Shown: positions 58,030 through 64,000 of the stretch, one piece after another
How the letters are laid out: each line of letters starts with the position of its first letter
How positions within the stretch are numbered: position 1 is the first letter of the stretch
Assembly (NCBI GenBank): GCA_022560025.1
Contig: JAFISE010000010.1
Coordinates: 1 to 64,000 of the forward strand
Direction of reading: 5' to 3'
Origin: Stagonosporopsis chrysanthemi
Lineage: Eukaryota > Ascomycota > Dothideomycetes > Pleosporales > Didymellaceae
DNA: 64,000 bases
Notes under the pieces: generated by a model
Told to the model about the DNA's origin: nothing
Database searches by the model: none
What the model saw: only the letters and a program-made list of their open reading frames with translations
Translations under genes and position numbers: made by a program

Positions 58030-59539
58030 ATGGCAGGCTTTGGGCGCTCCAACTCTCTGAGCATCAACACCGGTGGCGGTCTTTTGTATGTCTTGCTCAC
58101 GTTGCTGAACGGCCGCCTGCATTGCCATGTACACCATGTGGATACTGCAGGCGCAATGACCAGGGCCGCGGCGGCGCCTTTCACTTCAAAATACTGACCA
58201 TGTTCAGCGGAAGCAATGCCACTGCCACAGCAACCTCACAACCTGCAAGTGGCGGCGGTCTCTTTGGTTCAACCGCAGCACAACCTGGCCAATCTGGAGG
58301 GCTTTTCGGCGGATCAACACAGCCTGCGTCAACTCAGCCTGCTTCTGGAGGTCTCTTTGGCAACATGAACAAGCCTGCTACACCTGCGCCTGCAACAGGC
58401 GGCCTCTTTGGCTCTTCCACCGCCCAGTCGTCGGCGCCAGCAAGCAGTGGTCTTTTCGGCGGCGCCTTGGGAGCTAGCACACAGCCGGCAGCAGCGCCAT
58501 CCGTGGGACTGTTTGGAGGCGCACAACAAGCAAAGCCTTCGCTGTTGTATGTGTATCGCTCCATCATATCGAGACGAAGCTAATGGTATCTTCTAGCGGC
58601 GCATCCACACAACAGACCTCTACAACACCCTCTTTGTTCGGAAACACCAACACACAACAGAACCAGACTACCTCAAATCCCTCGCTCTTTGGCTCGATGC
58701 AGCAAGCCCAGCCACAGCAAAGTAACTCACTATTCGGCGGTACGATGAACCCTCCGCAAAGGGCAGGTACACTTGGTGGCTCGACGCTGGGAGGTGGCCA
58801 GATGGGTGGCAGCACACAAGCGGTGAACATTGGGCTCGACACTATACGGGGTACAACGCGGTTCAACGATCTGGCTCCAGAAATTCAACAGCAGATACAA
58901 GCTTTCGACGAGGGCATTCAGCGGAAGATTGGGTATTGCAGCCAAATTCGCGAGACTCTACCCAACAGCGAAAAAGAAATAGCGACAATAGCGCCCGATG
59001 TTGCTTACATTGAAGAATTCCTGTCGACAGTTGAAGTGGGCATCGACAATGATTCTGCCAACATTTCTTACCTGCGAGAACTTGTCAAGAAGGACGCTGC
59101 GGACGCGACTTTGAGTTTCCGTGCTATCGAGAACCAGCGACTGCCGGCACAATTCCACTACAGGAATGGCACGAATCTCACAGCATCGAGTGCGAAGCCT
59201 CCAGCGACCGCGGCCCTTGACGAGGACGACCCAACAAAACCTGTTGACCTGATGGGATACTTCAACCGCCGAACAGGCGAGCTCGGACGTACGCTTGATG
59301 TATATCAGCGACAGATTCGCGAGATTGAGGGACACCTCCGCACCATGGAGGCTGGCACACTAGAGAAAGCCCAACAGCTGACCGGCAGCCGAAGTGCACC
59401 CCGCGACCAGCGCCGCGAACTCGTTGAAGCGTTGAAGGCGATTGAAGGTGCCATTCTGGACTCAGCAAAGAAGGTTGGGCAAGTCAGGGACGAAGTCACA
59501 AAACAGACGCTGGGAAATGTTGGTACAACACTTCTTTAA
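58030..59539 (+). CDS. NUP49: GLFG nucleoporin Nup49
   Basis: Nup49 is the FG subunit of the Nsp1-Nup57-Nup49 complex that lines the central channel of the nuclear pore. There are three exons: 58030-58085, 58208-58546 and 58597-59539, with introns of 122 and 50 bp. The product is about 445 aa. It opens with MAGFGRSNSLSINTGGG, followed by about ten GLFG or SLFG repeats in Ser/Thr/Gln/Pro-rich spacers, with no clear second domain until about residue 210. The C-terminal half is helical and coiled-coil forming (for example FNDLAPEIQQQIQAFDEGIQ and RTLDVYQRQIREIEGHL), as needed for the heterotrimer. Both introns split the Phe codon of an FG repeat (TT|C) and share donor GTATGT. The related Nup57/Nup54 branch was considered; the N-terminus and size fit Nup49 better. 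Confidence 0.9.
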
Positions 59540-59919
59540 CGACGAGAAGCCTCGATTCGCAACACGAGGTCGCAGCATATGTATTCGGCGCATTGGAGTG
59601 GGCACAAGACGGGCAATCTTTTGGTGCTTTGCATGTTTGAGCTTGCAGAACAGGTAGATACCCAGAATGATATCAGGCAACGCCTCGCATCTTCATCTGA
59701 ACGGTATGTCATGTCGTTACAAGGTTTGCTCGACTGCAGCTTCGAACTACTCCCGTTGCCATGCGCGCAAAGGCCGTGTTACTAATTTCTTCGTCATGAT
59801 CCCAGCGTCTGGGGTTAGTAAAGCTTTCCAATGCTGAGTAAAGCCGTGGAGGGGCAAGAGCTATGACGGAAGCGAGCTGATTGCGCTAGTGGAGCTTGGA
59901 GCTTCAATGACATCGTTAA
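59540..59919. other. NUP49-ECM4 intergenic region
   Basis: These 380 bp between co-oriented genes hold the NUP49 3' end and the upstream part of the next promoter. A short open frame (59579-59785) has no recognisable features and is not called. Confidence 0.6.
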
Positions 59920-59927
59920 TATATAAA
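59920..59927 (+). promoter_or_regulatory. TATA box of the ECM4-like gene
   Basis: TATATAAA ends 65 bp before the ATG at 59993. This position puts transcription initiation downstream of 59950 and supports 59993 as the first usable start codon. Confidence 0.6.
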
Positions 59928-59992
59928 CATTGGTCCCTCGAACGTACATTGCACACAATCGCAAACCGCAATTTGCAAGCCGTAATAGTTTC

Positions 59993-61210
59993 ATGTTCTC
60001 TGCGATCTCGCACCTCAGGCCATCACTCCATAACGTTGTCAGGACAATTGCGTCGACCCGCGCATTTTCGTACAACGCAATTCCATCCGCAATGGACAAA
60101 AAAGACTCAATTCTGAACTGGGTGGACCCAAAGGACAAGTCCGGAGAATTCAAGCGCCAGCAATCCGTCTTCCGCTCTTTCATAGAGAACAAGCCTGGCG
60201 CTGAATTTCCTGCCGAGAAGGGCCGCTACCACCTCTATGTGTCCTACGCATGTCCTTGGGCGCACCGCACCCTGATCGTTCGCAATCTCAAAGGCCTTCA
60301 AGATATCATCACATTCACTAGTGTGCATTGGCATATGGCTGAGAAGGGCTGGCGTTTTGCCACGCCCGACGAGAAGTTGCCTGGCGAGAATGTAACACCC
60401 GACCCCCTACACAACGACTACACTCACCTGCGCGATATCTATTTCGAGCAGAATCCGGACTACGAGGGACGTTTTACAGTACCAACTCTGTATGACAAAA
60501 AGCAAAATCGCATTGTTAGCAACGAGAGTAGTGAAATTATTCGTATGCTCTACACCGAGTTCGATGATTTGATTGCAGACGAGTACAAGAAGGTGGATCT
60601 GTTCCCCAAAGACCTGCAGAAAGACATCGAAGAGTTGAACGATTGGGTCTATAACGACATCAACAACGGGGTGTACAAGTCTGGTTTTGCTACGTAGGTC
60701 TTACTTGCCTTTGGGTGCCGGGGGCAGGCTAACAAAATCAGAACGGAGGAGGCCTACAAGAAGAACGTAACCACACTCTTTAAGTCCCTGGATCGCGTTG
60801 AGAAGGTTCTCGCCGATTCTTCTACACCGTATCTCCTTTCTTCACCACATGTTACAGAGGCTGATGTCCGTCTCTTCACGACGATCGTCCGCTTCGATCC
60901 GGTTTACGTACAGCATTTCAAGTGCAACATCCGCGATAGTAAGTGGAAGTCTTTGCTCCTTAAGAAGTACAAGAGCTAATATACAAAAGTCCGCTCTGGC
61001 TACCCACACCTCCATCGCTGGGTTAGGCACCTGTACTGGGACTACCCTAAGGCTTTCGGTGAGACGACAGAGTTCGAGCACATTCGAAACCATTACACTC
61101 AGAGTCACGGGCAAATCAACCCCTTCGGTATCACGCCCGTTGGACCGCTGCCCAACATCTTGAAGAAGGACGATGAAGTACCGAGCGCAAAGGCCACTTT
61201 GAACAAATAG
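59993..61210 (+). CDS. ECM4: Glutathionyl-hydroquinone reductase, ECM4/omega-type GST, probably mitochondrial
   Basis: These thioredoxin-fold GSTs (xi class) use a catalytic Cys to remove glutathione from glutathionyl-hydroquinones. There are three exons: 59993-60693, 60742-60938 and 60990-61210, with 48- and 51-bp introns. The product is about 372 aa. The active-site motif is YACPWAHR, Cys at about residue 87. Family blocks follow: LRDIYFEQNPDYEGRFTVPT, LYD, NESSEIIRM and, in the helical domain, RWVRHLYWDY. The N-terminus MFSAISHLRPSLHNVVRTIA is basic, hydroxylated and free of acidic residues, like a mitochondrial presequence. A second Met at 60092 begins the part shared with cytosolic relatives, so two forms are possible. 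It converges on VPS15. Confidence 0.9.
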
Positions 61211-61775
61211 AAGTGTTCTGCAGCGGTACAAGTATAGAATACGATACAACCATAATGAGATTGGTTTCCACACTAAACTCAAGCTCTAGCTCGATTCATC
61301 TAATAAATCTAATCTTACAGCCGCTATATTAAAGCAAGCAGCACAAAAAGACGAACACTCCAGATCGCACTATCGCAGACACAAAACGCATGAGATATGC
61401 TGGAAATCGATCGTCCCCTAAATTTTGCTTCTTTTCTTGATCAATAGAATTGGAAATGTTCCAATTATCTTGGCGCAACGACATTCGACAGGTATGAATC
61501 ACCATGGCGCCCTGCACATGCAAACCAGCACTGCTGGAGCGGATACTGACTTGTAATCGATACCTTGTAACAAAGGACGTTAAGAATGTTGGCGCAGTGG
61601 GGGCTTGCTCCAAGAGATGGCGCTGTGAAAGCAACATCATCGCTGGAGACCCGGCATCGCGGGGGATGGATATCGTGAATGATGCAGGTCATTGCATAGT
61701 CAAGTGTTCGTTGCAAATCAAGCTGAATCTCGATAAAAAGATGATTGTGGTATTGCCAATGTACTTGAAAAATCT
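61211..61775. other. Convergent intergenic region ECM4 / VPS15
   Basis: These 565 bp between two 3' ends contain no supported gene. Frames of 80-100 codons on both strands lack recognisable domains and overlap each other. Confidence 0.6.
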
Positions 61776-64000
61776 CTACATGAACATGTAGATAACACCT
61801 GACCGATCAGCAGAGATGACCATGCCATATGGCTGTTCGACCAAAGCCACATCCATGATCTTGTCTAAATGGGACTTGAGGAGTTGCTGCTGCTGTTGGG
61901 AGATCAAGCCAGTCCGCGATGGTTTGGGGGCAGTCTTCTTACTGGAAGGCGAGCTCTTGCTCTCTCTTCCGCTCGACACCTGAGGCTGGGGTTGCGATGA
62001 GAGTTCAGTGACCACTGTAGTCTCAACACCTGGTTGGCTGACCAGGAACTGTGGCTTTGCTTCGTCGGCGTCCAGACCACTAACTATCAAAGAAGCCTCC
62101 GGCTTGTACGTATCCCAGTACCGGATCTTCCAATCAGGGCCTGCCGTCAGGATGAATGTGTGCCTTGCATCTCCCTTGTCGTCTACAGCCTGCGTATGCA
62201 CGGCAAGCGCACGAATGCCACGATCTGCACTCTGATTCGCGGTAGGCTCTAGCGCGGTTGCGAAGCGACCAAGCATACCGCCTGGCTTTTCCTCGTCAAG
62301 ATCAGTGAGGAGAGTGCTCTCCAAGCCTGTTTCTTTGCCGCCACCGATGCGATAGACGCGCTCACAAATATGCTTCTCCAAATCCCACATGGTTACCTCG
62401 CCTTGCCCACTGCCACCGGCGATGTACAGTCGTTGCTTTAACTTCCGACCTGGCAATGGCACCAGAAGAAGTCGATGTACAGGTGAGGCACCGCTGTAGA
62501 CCCAAGCCTTAAGGCGTAATTTGAAGCGAAGATCCCAGAGATCCAACACACCATGTGACGTTCCCAACAACAGCCAATGCGCTTTCTTGTCCACGCAGAA
62601 ACAAGTCGGCGTTCCATGGTTGAGTGGATTCTTCAGGACGTAGAGCTCTTTCATTGTTCCCAGATCAATCGCCAGGACTTTTGAGGTACTGGTAGCAAGT
62701 AGCAAAACAGATTTGCTATCCTCGGTGTAGTGCTCTGACCAAACTGCTTGGTCGCCTTGAGGCAGCTGATACTCACGAAGAAGTCGAGGCCTGCCAAACT
62801 TGGCTGTCCCTTCAGGACCCTGGAGGTAGTCCACTCGCACAACGTGAACGCTACCGTCATTACCAGTAGCTACAAAGGAGTAGGTTTGCTCGACAAAAAC
62901 TAGACTGGTAACTTTCACGTCATCACCAAGCTTGTATGTCTGTCGAGATCGTCGCGTCACATTTCGCTCCAGGCGCGAGGTATCCCAAATCTTGACTGTG
63001 CCGTCATCGGAACCGCTTATGAAGAACCCCTGATCCGGAGACACCAAGATCCGGGTAACAGCGGCATTGTGCTCGCTGAAGGTCGCGACCAGGGAGCCCT
63101 CAGGTCTCCAAGGAACACCCGAGGCTGACTGACGGGCGTCTTTGTACCGGATGGGTGATTTCCTAAGCGAAGGCTGGATTTGGGGTCCAAACTCAATCTC
63201 ATTCGAAGGGAAGCGCTCAAGTAGCATAGAATCGAGGAGCTTTAATATCGCCGGATCATTGCCAGTGTAGTTGTGCGCGTTTCTAAAACGGACTTGCGAA
63301 GAACTCCGATGCGGCTTTTCAACTGCAAGTGGTGACATTGGCGGCCGTTGACGAGACGTGTCTCGCACATGTGCTGCGTCGACTTTGCCAAATGCGTTTG
63401 CAGAAGTTGTCCCGATTTCCGGAAGCGCTTTGTTCTCTTTCTTGCTCAGTAGACTCAAGGCACTGTTGCGATGCTGTAAACTGTGCACGTGGTCGCCCGC
63501 ACCGAGTGATCCAATGTGAGATTGCGTAGGTGAACTACTGTTAGGTATCTGCAGCGAGTTCCTTCGAATATCGACATCGGACGACGGCGAACCCCGTCCA
63601 TGGATTGCAGGAGATGGTCGAGGCGACATTGATATACGTCGCCCGCCACGCTCCTCCCGTGCTAAGCGCTCGGCTTGGCCGTGTGCATGAGGCATCCTAG
63701 ATGCTAGAGCATCGACATCCGTACTGGATGCATCCAGAAGCGCGTCCTGTAGAGTACGGGGTCGGTCCCCTACATCCGCTTGTTTAGTAGTCTTTCGGTC
63801 TTGATTGACAGCGTGCTGCACGTTCTCGTCGAATATGACAGTGAGAGCGTTGATGCCAAGGTCCTTTAGCGTTACGATATTATTGAACTTCGTGGGACTT
63901 GATGCGAGGCTGTCAGATCGTCTCCGATGGACAACGCGCCATATGAACTCTCGCAAAGCAACAAGTTTAAAATCGTCTTCGGCTGTCATGCCCGCGTTAC
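61776..64000 (-). CDS. VPS15: Vps15 (PIK3R4) C-terminal part, cut by the window edge
   Basis: Vps15 is the pseudokinase scaffold of the Vps34 PI3-kinase complexes needed for autophagy and vacuolar sorting. About 740 residues are present and the frame remains open to position 64000. The N-terminal kinase and HEAT regions lie beyond the edge (whole proteins are about 1,400-1,600 aa). The first block, EDDFKLVALREFIWRVVHRR, is characteristic of the HEAT-to-WD linker. A Ser/Pro-rich linker follows, then the WD40 propeller: repeats such as FISGSDDGTVKIWDTSRL, HGVLDLWDLRFKL and GEVTMWDL, with ILTAGPDWKIRYWD, ending in ADRSGVIYMFM. An inserted Gln/Ser-rich loop lies before the last blade. No intron is needed in this part. 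The Met at 63989 is internal, not the start. Confidence 0.93.
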   Translation of the reverse strand, partial: NAGMTAEDDFKLVALREFIWRVVHRRRSDSLASSPTKFNNIVTLKDLGINALTVIFDENVQHAVNQDRKTTKQADVGDRPRTLQDALLDASSTDVDALASRMPHAHGQAERLAREERGGRRISMSPRPSPAIHGRGSPSSDVDIRRNSLQIPNSSSPTQSHIGSLGAGDHVHSLQHRNSALSLLSKKENKALPEIGTTSANAFGKVDAAHVRDTSRQRPPMSPLAVEKPHRSSSQVRFRNAHNYTGNDPAILKLLDSMLLERFPSNEIEFGPQIQPSLRKSPIRYKDARQSASGVPWRPEGSLVATFSEHNAAVTRILVSPDQGFFISGSDDGTVKIWDTSRLERNVTRRSRQTYKLGDDVKVTSLVFVEQTYSFVATGNDGSVHVVRVDYLQGPEGTAKFGRPRLLREYQLPQGDQAVWSEHYTEDSKSVLLLATSTSKVLAIDLGTMKELYVLKNPLNHGTPTCFCVDKKAHWLLLGTSHGVLDLWDLRFKLRLKAWVYSGASPVHRLLLVPLPGRKLKQRLYIAGGSGQGEVTMWDLEKHICERVYRIGGGKETGLESTLLTDLDEEKPGGMLGRFATALEPTANQSADRGIRALAVHTQAVDDKGDARHTFILTAGPDWKIRYWDTYKPEASLIVSGLDADEAKPQFLVSQPGVETTVVTELSSQPQPQVSSGRESKSSPSSKKTAPKPSRTGLISQQQQQLLKSHLDKIMDVALVEQPYGMVISADRSGVIYMFM

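Noticed and set aside
1..64000. tRNA, rRNA or snRNA genes
   Set aside because: None was recognised by eye on either strand; a tRNAscan-SE or Infernal run would be needed to exclude them.

Overview
This window is from a filamentous ascomycete fungus, most likely a dothideomycete. The evidence is short (46-122 bp) GT-AG introns, fungal housekeeping genes, and a sharp split between an AT-rich, gene-free block and a normal-GC gene block. The AT-rich block carries the stamp of repeat-induced point mutation (RIP): C-to-T changes on both strands, frames broken by TAG/TAA. The class-level call is an inference; no marker gene settles the species.

Positions 1 to about 43,070 contain no intact gene. 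They are a stack of dead transposable elements. Family 1 is a chromodomain-type Ty3/Gypsy retrotransposon of 7.23 kb with 278-bp LTRs (TGTAA...TTACA). It is present as two full-length copies (7137-14370, TSD ATAGG; 34738-41970, TSD ATTAG), one inverted copy (1000-14613, interrupted), one copy lacking its 5' part (20087-25580) and two old fragments (28461-29346, 42550-43035). Family 2 is a second Gypsy-like element with 220-221-bp LTRs (TGTGTTTAA...CCTTAACA). It occurs in direct orientation (1-999 continued at 14619-20086) and inverted (29347-34737 continued at 41976-42253). A Fot1/Pogo-type DNA transposon with 67-bp terminal inverted repeats (15880-17749) sits in the first Family 2 copy. Insertion points and duplications give the order on the left side: the truncated Family 1 copy was hit by Family 2, which was hit by the inverted Family 1 copy, which was hit by the 7137-14370 copy.

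From about 43,100 to the end the DNA is ordinary and gene-dense, with eight conserved genes: ALG2 (minus), IML1 (plus), an LST4/FNIP homologue (plus), LEA1/U2 A' (plus), FIP1 (minus), NUP49 (plus), an ECM4-like glutathionyl-hydroquinone reductase (plus), and the C-terminal half of VPS15 (minus, running off the right end). Exon borders were set by hand from family conservation and reading phase.

Functionally, IML1 (SEACIT/GATOR1) and LST4 (Lst4-Lst7) both act on the Rag/Gtr GTPases that feed amino-acid signals to TORC1 at the vacuole, and they are adjacent and co-oriented. VPS15 belongs to the Vps34 PI3-kinase complex on endosomes and vacuole. LEA1, FIP1 and NUP49 serve splicing, 3'-end formation and nuclear export. 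ALG2 builds the N-glycan precursor.

The points most worth a second look are the strong 5'-pyrimidine preference of the C-to-T damage, the antisense open frames near the 3' ends of both retrotransposon families, and an iterated palindrome just inside the Family 2 3' LTR.
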